Counted from the stretch's first letter, positions 16,858 to 25,649 are shown. The stretch is DNA of 64,000 nucleotides from Streptomyces fagopyri (GCF_009498275.1 NZ_CP045643.1:3534001-3598000), one strand, 5' to 3'. Numbers and translations are program-made. The notes: generated by a model not told the origin, from the letters alone.

Positions 16858-19242
16858 TCAGTCGCCGTCCGCCGAGCCGAGGACCAGGGTGATCTTTTCG
16901 CGGGTACCGTCCCGCCGCAGGGTCAGCAGCAGCCGGTCGCCGGGGCGGTGGGCGCGGGTCCGCACGATCAGCTCCTCGCCCGAGTGCACGCGCAGCCCGT
17001 CGACCTCGGTGATGACGTCGCCCGCCCTGATCCCCGCGCGGGCGCCGGGGCCGCCCGGGGTGACCGGCGAGCCGCCGCTCGTCCTCGTGCCGACCCGGGC
17101 GCCGTCGCCGGTGTAGCCCAGGTCGAGCGTGACACCGATCACGGGGTGCGTCGCCCGGCCCGTGTTGATCAGCTCCTCGGCGACGCGCCTGGCCTGGTTG
17201 ACCGGGATGGCGAAACCCAGCCCGATGGAACCGGCCTGGCCGGCCTGCGGGTCGATGGCGCCGTCGGCGGAGCGGATGGCGCTGTTGATGCCGATGACCC
17301 GCGCCCGGGAGTCGAGCAGGGGTCCGCCGGAGTTGCCGGGGTTGATGGACGCGTCGGTCTGCAGGGCGTCCACGTACGAGACGTCGCTCCCGTCGCCCTT
17401 CTCGCCGCCCGCTGTGATGGGCCGCTCCTTGGCGCTGATGATCCCCGAGGTGACGGTGTTGGCGAGGTCGAAGGGCGCGCCGATGGCGACCACGGGGTCG
17501 CCCACCTGGACGCTGTCGGAGTTGCCCAGCGGCAGGGGCCGCAGTCCGGCGACCCGGGTCACCTCGACCACGGCGAGGTCGTATCCGCTGTCGTGCCCGA
17601 CGACGGTGGCCTTGGCGCTCTCGCCGCCGCTGAACGTCACGGTTATCTCGCCGCGCGCGCCGGCCGGTTCGACCACGTGGTTGTTGGTGAGGATGTGGCC
17701 CCGGGTGTCGAGTACGAAACCGGTGCCGGTGCCCGCCTCGTCGGCGCCGCGCACATGCAGCGTGACGACGCCGGGCAGGGCGCGGGCGGCTATGCCCGCG
17801 ACGCTGTCGGCCGGCCGCCCGGGTGCCTCCTCGGCGGCCTGGTGCAGCACGATGTCCCCCGATTCGCCGTCGCGTTCCAGGTGGACGCCCACGGCGCCGC
17901 CGACGCCCCCGGCGACGACGGTGATCAGCACGGCCCCGAGGACCAGCGACCTCGTGGTCCGTCCCTGCCGCCGCGTCCCCGTCCCGGCCGCCGCGCCGTT
18001 CTGCTGGAGGGGCCCGGGGGTGGCCCAGGGGTCGTAGTTCCGCCAGGGGTCCGGAGCGGGGCGGGAAGTGCTCGTGTACGGGGCTGGAGGCGCCCCTGGG
18101 GGCAGCGAGGCCCCTGGGGCCGGGGTTCCCGCCGGAACCCCTGTCCCGGCCCCGGAGACGGCCACCGGGGCGGGCGCGCCGTGGGAGGTGCCCCCCGACG
18201 GGTCGGGGGCACCGGTCTCCGATGCGGATGTCCCGTACGCGGCGCCAAGCAGAGGTGCCTGCGTCTCGTACGGGGCAGCGCCCGCGGGAGCCGGCGTCTC
18301 GTACACGGCAGCGCCCGCGGGAGCCGGCGTCTCGTACACGGCAGCGCCCGCGGGAGCCGGCGTCTCGTACGGGGCAGCGCCCGCGGGAGCCGGCGTCTCG
18401 TACACGGCAGCGCCCGCGGGAGCCGGCGCCTCGTACGGGGCAGCGCCCGCGGGAGCCGGCGTCTCGTACGCGGTGCCTGGCGCCGGGGTCGGCGTCCCGT
18501 AGGCGGTATCGGGCACGGGGGCCGCCGTCTCGTACGCGGAGCCGGCGGCGGCAGCCGGCGTCCCGTACGCGGAGCCGGCCACCGGCGCCGGTATCTCGTA
18601 CGAGGAGTCCTCGGCCGGGGCCGGTGTCCCGTGCGCGGAGGTGTCCGGCGGGGCGGAGGTGCCGTACGTGGGGGCGGGCGTTCCTTGCGCGGGGGCGACC
18701 GGTTGAGCGGGAACACCCTGCGCCGGACCCACCGGCGAAGCGGGAACACCCTGCGCCGGGGTGACCGGTACGGGCGTGGGCGTCGACGTGGGCGTCTTCC
18801 GCGCCGGAACACCCGCACCCGTGGGAGCCGCCGGGTCGTGCGCGGGCGTGGGCGCCGGGACGGAAGGGCCGGGTGCCGGGGTGAGCGCCGGGTGCTGGAC
18901 CGGCGGGGCGGGTGCCCAGGGGCCGGGCTCGCCGTACGGCGGAGTGCTGTACGGGTCGGGGTCGTGCAGGGGCCCGGGGCGGTCCACGGGGGCCGCGGAC
19001 GCGGGTGCGGCGTCGGACACGGCGGCGGGCCGCGCATCGGCCGCGGGCAGCACCGGCGCGGGCCGTTCCAGTACGAAATCGCCGTCATGCCCGGAATCAC
19101 GCTCAGGCTCGAAAACGCCCTCAGGACCGAACCCACCCTCGGAGAGTCCGGCGTCCTCGGCCGAACCCGCCTCCGCGACCACCGGAGGTACCGGCCGGGG
19201 CCGGTTCCACCACTTCGCCTTCGTGGGCTTCGGCTCGTTCAT
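16858..19242 (-). CDS. htrA: HtrA-like membrane-anchored serine protease with PDZ domain
   Basis: 794 residues. Order: a very long Pro/Ala-rich cytoplasmic region (about 1-450), a basic stop-transfer stretch and one membrane helix (RSLVLGAVLITVVAGGVGGAV), then an extracellular trypsin-like domain with catalytic His in LTNNHVV, Asp in SGYDLAVV and Ser in NPGNSGGPLL, and a C-terminal PDZ domain (GDVITEVDGLRVHSGEE). Degrades or refolds misfolded envelope proteins. The N-terminal region contains an array of 11-residue repeats. Start ATG 19242 chosen because GGGGAG lies just upstream; the frame stays open to 19344. Lies between the anti-sigma gene and tatB. Confidence 0.92.
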   Translation of the reverse strand: MNEPKPTKAKWWNRPRPVPPVVAEAGSAEDAGLSEGGFGPEGVFEPERDSGHDGDFVLERPAPVLPAADARPAAVSDAAPASAAPVDRPGPLHDPDPYSTPPYGEPGPWAPAPPVQHPALTPAPGPSVPAPTPAHDPAAPTGAGVPARKTPTSTPTPVPVTPAQGVPASPVGPAQGVPAQPVAPAQGTPAPTYGTSAPPDTSAHGTPAPAEDSSYEIPAPVAGSAYGTPAAAAGSAYETAAPVPDTAYGTPTPAPGTAYETPAPAGAAPYEAPAPAGAAVYETPAPAGAAPYETPAPAGAAVYETPAPAGAAVYETPAPAGAAPYETQAPLLGAAYGTSASETGAPDPSGGTSHGAPAPVAVSGAGTGVPAGTPAPGASLPPGAPPAPYTSTSRPAPDPWRNYDPWATPGPLQQNGAAAGTGTRRQGRTTRSLVLGAVLITVVAGGVGGAVGVHLERDGESGDIVLHQAAEEAPGRPADSVAGIAARALPGVVTLHVRGADEAGTGTGFVLDTRGHILTNNHVVEPAGARGEITVTFSGGESAKATVVGHDSGYDLAVVEVTRVAGLRPLPLGNSDSVQVGDPVVAIGAPFDLANTVTSGIISAKERPITAGGEKGDGSDVSYVDALQTDASINPGNSGGPLLDSRARVIGINSAIRSADGAIDPQAGQAGSIGLGFAIPVNQARRVAEELINTGRATHPVIGVTLDLGYTGDGARVGTRTSGGSPVTPGGPGARAGIRAGDVITEVDGLRVHSGEELIVRTRAHRPGDRLLLTLRRDGTREKITLVLGSADGD
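18236..18612 (-). repeat. 33-bp tandem repeat array inside htrA (11-residue unit)
   Basis: Encodes about twelve copies of Y(E/G)TPAPAGAA(P/V). Around 18270-18470 six to seven copies are nearly identical at DNA level (unit with GCAGCGCCCGCGGGAGCC), while flanking copies are degenerate. Typical of a variable-number tandem repeat. Confidence 0.85.
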
Positions 19243-19387
19243 GTTCTCCCCACACCCGGCCCACGGCGCAACTCGCCGACGGCCACCCCAGATTGCCGAC
19301 ATCCGCGTCCGCGTCCGGGAATCCCTCGGGCGGACGCGCCCCACCCCGGATTCAACCAGGTTCCGGGGCCGCGGCGCAGAGAGCGGG

Positions 19388-20368
19388 TCAGCGGGCGGTG
19401 CGGGAGGAGAGGAACGGGGAGGAGGAGGGGGACGAGACGGGGGCGGGCGCGGCGAGCAGACCCGGGGTCGCGACCTCGGGCGCCATCGACCAGGAGGTCG
19501 ACACGGCCGGCTGGACCTCCGTGAGCGGACGTATCAGCGGGGACATCGCGGCGGCGCCGGCCACCACGGGGGTCGTCAGCGTGTGCATCATGTCCTGGCC
19601 CTGGGGCGCCGGAGCGGGGACTCCGGGCAGCAGCGGCGCGGACACCTCGGTGGGCTGCACCGGGGCGTCACCGAACGCGCGCTGGCCCTGGGCGAGCAGC
19701 GGTCCCGTGGAGCGGCGGCGCTGTGTCTCGGGAGCCGTCGCGCTCCCCGAGCCCGGGGTGCGCGTCGGTGCCACGTTGCTTCCGCCGGAGCCGCCGCGCG
19801 CGTCCGCGGTGTCACCGGGCACCCCGGTCGACACCCCGCCGAGCGCGACCGCGGCCAGCGACACCGCACCGGCCGCGGCGAAGGCGAAGCGCAGACCGCG
19901 CGAGGAGGACCTCTCGGCCTCGTGACGGCTGACGTCATGGATATGGAAGCCGCGTCCGGCGGAAGGGCGCAGCGCGTCCGCGTGCGGCCCGGCGGGCACG
20001 TACCCGAAGGGTTCGCCGCGCACGCCGAAGACGCCGGTCACCCCGGAGCCGGAGGGCAGTCTTCCGCCGAATGCTCCCCCGCCGAGCGGTGAGCCGTCAC
20101 CGCCGTCGAAGTCACCTCCCCCCGGCAGTCCCTGGAGACGGGCCAGGAAGCTCTCGGAAGGGGGCGGAGGGGCGACTTCCGCGAAGACGTTCTTCAGTCG
20201 GCGCTGGGCGTCCGCCTCGGCCTTGCACTTCGCACAGGTGGCGAGGTGGGCCAGGACGCGATCGCGCGACTCATGACCGAGCTCGCCGTCCACGAGGGCG
20301 GAGAGTCGGTCCCCAAGATGCTGGTCGGCTACACGCCGCTCCGCAGAGTCAGGCCGTGATCCACTCAC
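19388..20368 (-). CDS. Zinc-binding anti-sigma factor (RseA-like)
   Basis: 326 residues. The N-terminus is a ZAS domain with H-x3-C-x2-C-type ligands ([24 protein letters not shown]), which clamps ECF sigma factors. Then a Gly/Pro-rich linker, one likely membrane helix ([19 protein letters not shown]) and a Thr/Ser/Pro-rich extracellular C-terminus. Start is GTG 20368, overlapping the stop of the sigma gene as GTGA, so the two are translationally coupled and made in equal amounts. Expected function: hold the sigma factor inactive until envelope stress. Compare M. tuberculosis RseA (Rv1222). Confidence 0.88.
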   Translation of the reverse strand: MSGSRPDSAERRVADQHLGDRLSALVDGELGHESRDRVLAHLATCAKCKAEADAQRRLKNVFAEVAPPPPSESFLARLQGLPGGGDFDGGDGSPLGGGAFGGRLPSGSGVTGVFGVRGEPFGYVPAGPHADALRPSAGRGFHIHDVSRHEAERSSSRGLRFAFAAAGAVSLAAVALGGVSTGVPGDTADARGGSGGSNVAPTRTPGSGSATAPETQRRRSTGPLLAQGQRAFGDAPVQPTEVSAPLLPGVPAPAPQGQDMMHTLTTPVVAGAAAMSPLIRPLTEVQPAVSTSWSMAPEVATPGLLAAPAPVSSPSSSPFLSSRTAR

Positions 20369-21258
20369 GCGGTCGCGCCCCCTCCTCCCAGCGCGGGAAC
20401 TCCCGTGATCGCGAAGCCGCGGCGCTCGGCACGGGCCTCGGGAGACCGGTGCGAGAGGGCCTTGCGCAGCTGCGAGCGACCACGGTGGATCCGGCTGCGG
20501 ACCGTACCGAGCTTGACGCCCAGGGTGGCGGCGATCTCCTCGTACGACAGTCCCTCGATGTCACAGAGGACGACGGCGGCGCGGAACTCGGGCGCGAGGG
20601 TGTCCAGCGCCTGCTGGACGTCCGCGTCGAAGTGCGCGTCGTTGAAGACCTGCTGCGGGGAGGGCTCGCGGCTGGGCAGGCGCTCGGCCGCGTCGTCGCC
20701 GAGGGCGTCGAAGCGGATGCGCTGCTTGCGGCGCACCATGTCCAGGAAGAGGTTGGTCGTGATGCGGTGCAGCCAGCCCTCGAAGGTGCCGGGCGTGTAG
20801 GTCGACAAGGAGCGGAAGACACGGACGAAGACCTCCTGGGTGAGGTCCTCGGCGTCGTGCTGGTTTCCCGTCAGGCGGTAGGCGAGCCGGTAGACCCGGC
20901 CGCTGTGCGTGCTGACGATCTCCTCCCACGTGGGCGGAGTCCACGCCTGGGGCTCCGCGTCGGTGGTGAACGTCGCGGTCTGCGCGGGAGCAGCGGCATG
21001 GAACGTGTCAGCGGTGTCGGTCACGGATTTCGGCTCACCCGCTGATCGCAGCAGGCGCCGCAGCACCCGTCCCCGATCCACAGGCGTAGCCGCACCTCCC
21101 CTGTCGGCTCTGGTGGTGTCCAGTGGAGCCCCTACCATAGCCACCTCGCCCGTTAGCTCCGGATAAGCGGTTTTACGGGAAATTGATACGCGCTCATATG
21201 GCTGTGTCAGCACGTACTCGGCACCTCGCTCCGCCTCCCGCTCCGTCACCTGATCCAT
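20365..21258 (-). CDS. ECF RNA polymerase sigma factor, M. tuberculosis SigE-like
   Basis: 297 residues from ATG 21258. Sigma region 2 ([26 protein letters not shown] ... [20 protein letters not shown]) and region 4 ([38 protein letters not shown]) are complete. It has an unusual N-terminal extension of about 100 residues before region 2, as in mycobacterial SigE. Start: GGGGGGAAGCGC lies before ATG 21258; an ATG at 21285 lies only about 1-3 nt after the predicted transcription start. Stop overlaps the anti-sigma start. The promoter in front is of the ECF type it would itself recognise. Do not confuse with S. coelicolor sigE, a different gene. Confidence 0.93.
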   Translation of the reverse strand: MDQVTEREAERGAEYVLTQPYERVSISRKTAYPELTGEVAMVGAPLDTTRADRGGAATPVDRGRVLRRLLRSAGEPKSVTDTADTFHAAAPAQTATFTTDAEPQAWTPPTWEEIVSTHSGRVYRLAYRLTGNQHDAEDLTQEVFVRVFRSLSTYTPGTFEGWLHRITTNLFLDMVRRKQRIRFDALGDDAAERLPSREPSPQQVFNDAHFDADVQQALDTLAPEFRAAVVLCDIEGLSYEEIAATLGVKLGTVRSRIHRGRSQLRKALSHRSPEARAERRGFAITGVPALGGGGATA

Positions 21259-21292
21259 GCGCTTCCCCCCGGTCTGTTTCCCCATCCCTCTA

Positions 21293-21319
21293 AACGCCCG
21301 GTCCCATCAGCAGGTTCCC
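21293..21319 (-). promoter_or_regulatory. ECF (SigE-type) promoter of the sigma factor gene
   Basis: GGGAACC (21313-21319, minus strand) and CGTT (21293-21296) separated by 16 nt, matching the GGAAC-N16-CGTT pattern of SigE-type ECF sigma factors. Position predicts a transcript starting near 21286 with a leader of about 28 nt before ATG 21258. Suggests autoregulation. Confidence 0.8.
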
Positions 21320-21371
21320 GGCACCAACGGATACAGTCACGCCCAGGCAATCACGGGGACAGGAGAGGGTC

Positions 21372-22004
21372 ATTACCGGCAACCGGCAGACGAGCTGGGC
21401 GTTCGCCGACGCCTTTGTCGCCGAGGACGAGGCGCTGCGCTGGGCCCGCGACCGGGCGCGCGAGGCAGGCCTGCGCTCGGTCTCGCCCGGCACGGGCGCC
21501 GCGTTGCGCTTGCTCGCCGCCACCGTGGACGCGAAAGCGGTGGCGGAGATCGGGACCGGGGCCGGCGTCTCAGGAATTCATCTGCTGCACGGCATGCGGC
21601 CGGACGGGGTACTGACCACCGTCGACCCGGAGCCCGACCGCCAGCAGTTCGCCCGTCAGGCCTTCCGTGCGGCGGGCTTCGCGAGCAACCGCGCGCGCTT
21701 CATCCCCGGCCGCGCGCTGGACGTGCTCCCCCGGCTCGCGGACGCCGGCTACGACCTCGTCTTCTGCGACGGCGACCGTCTGGAGTGCCTGGACTACCTC
21801 GCTGAATCGTTGCGCCTGCTGCGGCCGGGCGGGCTGGTCGCCTTCGAGGGCGTGTTCGCGGACGGCCGCACCATGGACTCGGGACCGCAGCCCGCGGAGG
21901 TCGGCCGGCTGCGCGAACTGCTGCGCGCGGTGCGCGAGAGCCAGGACCTGGTGCCCTCGCTGCTCCCGGTGGGCGACGGCCTGCTCTGCGCCGTCAAGCG
22001 CTGA
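21372..22004 (+). CDS. Class I SAM-dependent O-methyltransferase (caffeoyl-CoA OMT-like) with apparent ATT start
   Basis: About 210 residues. Motifs: VAEIGTGAGVSGIHLL (SAM motif I), TTVDPEPDRQ, YDLVFCDGDRLECLDYL and LLRPGGLVAFE. Methyl acceptor unknown; similar to the O-methyltransferase divergent from sigE in mycobacteria (Rv1220c). The N-terminal helices (TGNRQTSWAFADAFVAEDEA) are clearly coded, but from the in-frame stop at 21291 to codon 45 there is no ATG, GTG or TTG. AGGAG lies 6 nt before ATT 21372, which I take as the start. Alternatives: TTG 21504 (would remove 44 conserved-looking residues) or a sequencing change. Confidence 0.88.
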   Translation: MTGNRQTSWAFADAFVAEDEALRWARDRAREAGLRSVSPGTGAALRLLAATVDAKAVAEIGTGAGVSGIHLLHGMRPDGVLTTVDPEPDRQQFARQAFRAAGFASNRARFIPGRALDVLPRLADAGYDLVFCDGDRLECLDYLAESLRLLRPGGLVAFEGVFADGRTMDSGPQPAEVGRLRELLRAVRESQDLVPSLLPVGDGLLCAVKR

Positions 22005-22111
22005 TCCGCACCGCCGGGCACCCGCCCGACCCGCCCTGCTCGTGCCCCGAATCCGCTCTGACCTGCGCCGGTACCAAAAGGGCGCGTCGTCGGGCCGTCC
22101 TTGACACACCA

Positions 22112-22143
22112 CTGCCCCGGCACCGTTTACGATGCCGGGGCAG
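22112..22143. terminator. Bidirectional terminator between OMT and DUF3117 genes
   Basis: Perfect 11-bp stem CTGCCCCGGCA / TGCCGGGGCAG with a 10-nt loop, between two convergent genes. Confidence 0.85.
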
Positions 22144-22168
22144 GTGAAAAGGTATGGTCGCTTCCGCG

Positions 22169-22336
22169 TCAGCCGACGACCTTCTTGAGGGCGTCGCCGA
22201 GCGCGTCGGCCTCGTCAGGGGTCAGCTCGACGACGAGCCGACCGCCGCCTTCGAGCGGAACGCGCATGACGATGCCCCGCCCCTCCTTTGTCACCTCGAG
22301 CGGGCCATCGCCCGTCCGCGGCTTCATGGCCGCCAT
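22169..22336 (-). CDS. DUF3117 small conserved actinobacterial protein
   Basis: 55 residues (MAAMKPRTGDGPLEVTKEGR ... DEADALGDALKKVVG). DUF3117 proteins are nearly invariant in actinobacteria; function unknown. M. tuberculosis Rv1211 is in the same neighbourhood. Start ATG 22336 has AAGGGG 7 nt upstream; the frame is open a further 60 nt upstream but that part is not protein-like. The protein is compact, with an acidic C-terminal helix. Confidence 0.9.
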   Translation of the reverse strand: MAAMKPRTGDGPLEVTKEGRGIVMRVPLEGGGRLVVELTPDEADALGDALKKVVG

Positions 22337-22711
22337 GCTCGTTCCCCTTCCTGAAACCAGCTCATCGTCGCCGACGGCCCCGTGGAGGGCACGCACGTCC
22401 TCTCATAGGACACACGTCACCGGCATCGAACACATTGCTTCCAGGCCATTATCCCGCATCTCAGGACCCGATGACCAACATCAGTCGGCATCGCTTGCGC
22501 AACGCGCTTGAGCAAAACCACTCAATTCGGCGATGTGACTGCGATACTGCGCCGCCGCATGGACCTTCCCGGCTCAGAATTCTTTGACGCAGGTCACATG
22601 TCCTGTCCGAACCTCGGACCGTGATCCCCGCTCCGTCGTCCTGCATGCTGTCCTCGGACGCAGGACGTACCGACGGGTACGACGGAGCCGCGACACCGAG
22701 GGGAACCCACC
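22337..22711. other. Divergent intergenic region with promoters for DUF3117 and enoyl-CoA hydratase genes
   Basis: 375 bp without a gene. GC content drops locally at 22490-22600 (around TTTGACGCAGGTCACATGT), as expected for promoters. A near-palindrome AGGTCACATGTCCT lies near 22592-22605. The enoyl-CoA hydratase ATG is preceded by GAGGGGAACC. I cannot assign exact promoter hexamers. Confidence 0.4.
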
Positions 22712-23515
22712 ATGGCCGACACCGTGCTCTACGAGGTGAGCGACGGACTCGCGACGATCACGCTGAACCGCCCCGGGGCGATGAACGCGATGGACACCGG
22801 TACGAAGGTCGCCCTGCGGGACGCGGCGCGGCAGGCGGCGGCGGACCCGGAGGTGCGGGCGATCCTGCTCACCGCGGCCGGTGACCGGGCGTTCTGCGTC
22901 GGTCAGGACCTCAAGGAGCACATCGGGCTGCTGGCCGCCGACAAGGAGTCGGGGTCGAGGCACACGATGAACACCGTGCGCGAGCACTACAACCCGATCG
23001 TGCGGGCCCTGACCGGCGCCCCGAAGCCCGTGGTGGCCGCGGTCAACGGTGTCGCCGCCGGGGCGGGGCTCGGTTTCGCGCTCGCCGCGGACTACCGGAT
23101 CGTCGCGGACACGGCCGCCTTCAACACGTCGTTCGCCGGGGTCGCGCTGACCGCCGACTCCGGGATCTCCTGGACGCTGCCGCGGGTCGTGGGGCCGGGC
23201 CGCGCCGCCGACCTGCTGCTCTTCCCGCGCAGCATCACCGCGCAGGAGGCGTACGAGCTGGGCATCGCGAACCGGCTCGTGCCCGCCGGCGAACTGCGCG
23301 CGGAGGCGGAGAAGGTGGCGCGGGCGCTGGCCACCGGCCCGACGGTCGCGTACGCCGCGCTGAAGGAGGCAGTGGCGTACGGCCTGACTCATTCGCTGGA
23401 CGAGACGCTGGAGAAGGAGGACGAGCTGCAGACGCGGGCGGGGGCTTCCGAGGACCATCTGATCGCGGTGCAGGCGTTCGTCGACAAGGAGAAGCCCAAG
23501 TACTTGGGGCGGTGA
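22712..23515 (+). CDS. Enoyl-CoA hydratase/isomerase family protein (PaaG-like)
   Basis: 267 residues, crotonase fold. Visible: TITLNRPGAMNAM (about 16-28), CVGQDLKEHIG (first oxyanion-hole segment), APKPVVAAVNGVAAGAGLGFALAADYRI (second oxyanion-hole segment) and GVALTADSGISWTLPRVVG, which resembles the PaaG (1,2-epoxyphenylacetyl-CoA isomerase) pattern rather than short-chain hydratases; that part is inference. Likely role in CoA-linked aromatic or fatty-acid catabolism. No other paa genes are nearby, so substrate remains open. Convergent with tag. Confidence 0.9.
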   Translation: MADTVLYEVSDGLATITLNRPGAMNAMDTGTKVALRDAARQAAADPEVRAILLTAAGDRAFCVGQDLKEHIGLLAADKESGSRHTMNTVREHYNPIVRALTGAPKPVVAAVNGVAAGAGLGFALAADYRIVADTAAFNTSFAGVALTADSGISWTLPRVVGPGRAADLLLFPRSITAQEAYELGIANRLVPAGELRAEAEKVARALATGPTVAYAALKEAVAYGLTHSLDETLEKEDELQTRAGASEDHLIAVQAFVDKEKPKYLGR

Positions 23516-23606
23516 CGTCGCGGGGGCGGCGGGCCGGCCGTGCCCGGCCCGCCGTCTCCCCGAAGCCCTCGGCGCGAATTTCCCCGCGGCTGCCGGCGCG
23601 AAGCCT

Positions 23607-24191
23607 TCAGGGGGTGTCCTTGCGCGCGACGCAGTCCACCAGGTGGTCGTCGACCAGGCCGCACGCCTGCATCAGGGCGTACGCCGTCGTCGGGCCCACG
23701 AAACGGATGCCGCGCTTCTTGAGGGTCTTGGAGAGGGCGGTCGACTCGTCCGTGACGGCCGGGACGTCGGACAGCTTTGCGGGGGCCGGGCGGGTGTCCG
23801 GGTCGGGCGCGAAGGACCAGATCAGCTCGTCGAGTTCGCCGGGTGCCCAGTCGGCCAGCACGCGCGCGTTGGCGACGGTCGCCTCGATCTTCGCGCGGTT
23901 GCGGATGATGCCCGGGTCACCGAGGAGGCGCTCCTTGTCGGCGTCCGTGAAAGCCGCCACCGAGGCGATCTCGAAACCGGCGAAGGCGGCCCGGAAACCC
24001 GGCCTGCGGCGCAGGATGGTGATCCAGGACAGGCCCGATTGGAAGGCCTCCAGGCAGAGCCGCTCGTACAGCGCGTCGTCGCCGTGGACCGGGCGGCCCC
24101 ACTCCTCGTCGTGGTACGACACGTAGTCCTCGGTGGACAGCGCCCAGGGGCAGCGCAGGGCGCCGTCGGGGCCGGCGAGCGCGTCGCTCAC
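23607..24191 (-). CDS. tag: DNA-3-methyladenine glycosylase I (Tag)
   Basis: 194 residues (E. coli Tag has 187). Removes 3-methyladenine from DNA as the first step of base-excision repair. Characteristic start LRCPWALSTEDYVSYHDEEWG, then LCLEAFQSGLSWITILRRR, FEIASVAAF, the helix-hairpin-helix part, and MQACGLVDDHLVDC at the end with the zinc-binding Cys/His pattern. GTG start at 24191 overlaps the stop of the upstream DivIVA-domain gene (GTGA), so it is translationally coupled. Much of the frame upstream of the GTG belongs to the other gene in a different frame. Confidence 0.93.
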   Translation of the reverse strand: MSDALAGPDGALRCPWALSTEDYVSYHDEEWGRPVHGDDALYERLCLEAFQSGLSWITILRRRPGFRAAFAGFEIASVAAFTDADKERLLGDPGIIRNRAKIEATVANARVLADWAPGELDELIWSFAPDPDTRPAPAKLSDVPAVTDESTALSKTLKKRGIRFVGPTTAYALMQACGLVDDHLVDCVARKDTP

Positions 24192-24544
24192 CGCTCCTCG
24201 CCCTCGGCGTGCTTGTGCAGGGAGGTGGGCCGGGCGGTGTCCGCGCGGGCGCCGGCGAGCGCGGACTCCAGGTGGGCGATCCGGGCGTCGCGCTCCGCGA
24301 GCTCCGCGCCGAGACGGCCGAGGGCGTCGTCCACGTCCGACATGCGGTAGCCGCGGGGGGCGAGCGGGAACCGCAGGGCCTCCACGTCCGCGCGGTTCAC
24401 CGGGCGGGCGGCGGGCAGCGGATCGTCCAGCCGGTCGGGCGCCGCCTCGGGCAGGGGCGCGCTCTCGCCGCCGCCCACCACGGCCAGGGTCACCGCGGCG
24501 ACCACGACGGCGAGCGCGACGACCAGGAACAAGAACATGAACAT
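24188..24544 (-). CDS. Membrane-anchored DivIVA-domain protein
   Basis: 118 residues. One N-terminal membrane helix (LFLVVALAVVVAAVTLAVVGG), a Pro-rich linker, and a DivIVA-type segment (LRFPLAPRGYRMSDVDDALGRLGAELAERDARIAHLE) with a short coiled coil. DivIVA-like domains locate to curved membranes and help organise polar growth or division; here the small anchored version has no known partner. The gene is upstream of and overlaps tag. M. tuberculosis Rv1209 is comparable. Start ATG 24544 chosen (GGGGA upstream); GTG 24559 is also possible. Confidence 0.8.
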   Translation of the reverse strand: MFMFLFLVVALAVVVAAVTLAVVGGGESAPLPEAAPDRLDDPLPAARPVNRADVEALRFPLAPRGYRMSDVDDALGRLGAELAERDARIAHLESALAGARADTARPTSLHKHAEGEER

Positions 24545-24706
24545 CGCTGAGGTCCCCACGCTCTGGTGCCGACGCGGTCGCGCCGGCGCGAAAGTACTGA
24601 TGCTTACCGACGGCGGAACCGTCGGACTCCGATCGTGCCATGCGAGTCTGACAGTTAAGGTCGCAGGCGGCTAAGCAGTGGGATTCACAGGGAGAGGTCA
24701 CAGGGG

Positions 24707-25567
24707 ATGCTCAGGCTGGGGAAGCACGAATTCGACCCGCACGAGCCGGTGATCATGGCCATCGTGAACCGGACCCCGGACTCCTTCTACGACCAGGGAG
24801 CGACCTTCCACGACGAGCCGGCGCTCGCCCGGGTGGAACAGGCGATCGCCGAGGGGGCCGCGATCATCGACATCGGCGGGGTCAAGGCCGGTCCCGGCGA
24901 GGAGGTCACCGCCGAGGAGGAGGCGCGTCGTACGGTCGGCTTCGTGGCCGAGGTCCGACGGCGCTTCCCGGACGTGATCATCAGCGTCGACACCTGGCGG
25001 CACGAGGTCGGCGAGGCGGTCTGCGAGGCGGGGGCCGATCTGCTCAACGACGCGTGGGGCGGGGTGGATCCGCGGCTCGCGGAGGTCGCGGCGCGGTACG
25101 GGGTGGGGCTGGTGTGCACGCACGCCGGGGGTGCACAGCCGCGGACGCGTCCGCATCGGATCGCGTACGACGACGTCATGGCCGACATTCTGGGGGTGAC
25201 CGTCGGGCTGGCCGAGCGGGCCGTGTCCCTGGGGGTCGCGCGGGAGTCCGTGCTGATCGATCCGGGGCACGACTTCGGGAAGAACACGCGGCACAGCCTG
25301 GAGGCGACGCGGAGGCTGGGCGAGATGGTCGGGACGGGCTGGCCGGTGCTGGTCTCGCTCTCCAACAAGGACTTCGTCGGCGAGACGCTCGACAGGCCGG
25401 TCAAGGAGCGGGTGGTGGGGACGCTGGCGACGACCGCCGTCTCGGCGTGGCTGGGGGCGCAGGTGTATCGCGTCCACGAGGTCGCGGAGACGCGGCAGGT
25501 GCTCGACATGGTGGCGTCGATCGCGGGCCACCGGCCGCCGGCGGTCGCCCGCCGCGGCCTGGCCTAG
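24707..25567 (+). CDS. Dihydropteroate synthase paralogue (FolP2-like)
   Basis: 286 residues, TIM barrel. The first motif reads VNRTPDSFYD where true dihydropteroate synthases have NVTPDSFSD; others are DIGGVKAGPGEEV, VIISVDTWRHEV, LLNDAWGG, IDPGHDFGKNTRHSLE, VSLSNKDFVGE and QVYRVHEVAETRQVL. This NRTPDSFYD form is that of mycobacterial FolP2, reported (from memory) not to complement DHPS loss, so folate function should not be assumed. Ribosome-binding site GGAGAGG 7-9 nt upstream. Neighbours (Tag, LOG, DapE) match the M. tuberculosis Rv1202-Rv1210 order. Confidence 0.88.
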   Translation: MLRLGKHEFDPHEPVIMAIVNRTPDSFYDQGATFHDEPALARVEQAIAEGAAIIDIGGVKAGPGEEVTAEEEARRTVGFVAEVRRRFPDVIISVDTWRHEVGEAVCEAGADLLNDAWGGVDPRLAEVAARYGVGLVCTHAGGAQPRTRPHRIAYDDVMADILGVTVGLAERAVSLGVARESVLIDPGHDFGKNTRHSLEATRRLGEMVGTGWPVLVSLSNKDFVGETLDRPVKERVVGTLATTAVSAWLGAQVYRVHEVAETRQVLDMVASIAGHRPPAVARRGLA

Positions 25568-25649
25568 CGGCGCCCGCCGCCCCTGCCCGTCCCGCGGACG
25601 GCGGCCCCCAGGGACCGGCAGGGGCGGCGGGCGCGAGGAGACCTCCGCC

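Noticed and set aside
18236-18612. CRISPR array
   Set aside because: Repeats are contiguous 33-bp coding units without spacers, inside htrA.
15340-19524. 1394-codon open frame on the + strand
   Set aside because: It is antisense to tatB and htrA and arises from GC-rich third positions; no domain, Arg/Gly/His-rich composition.
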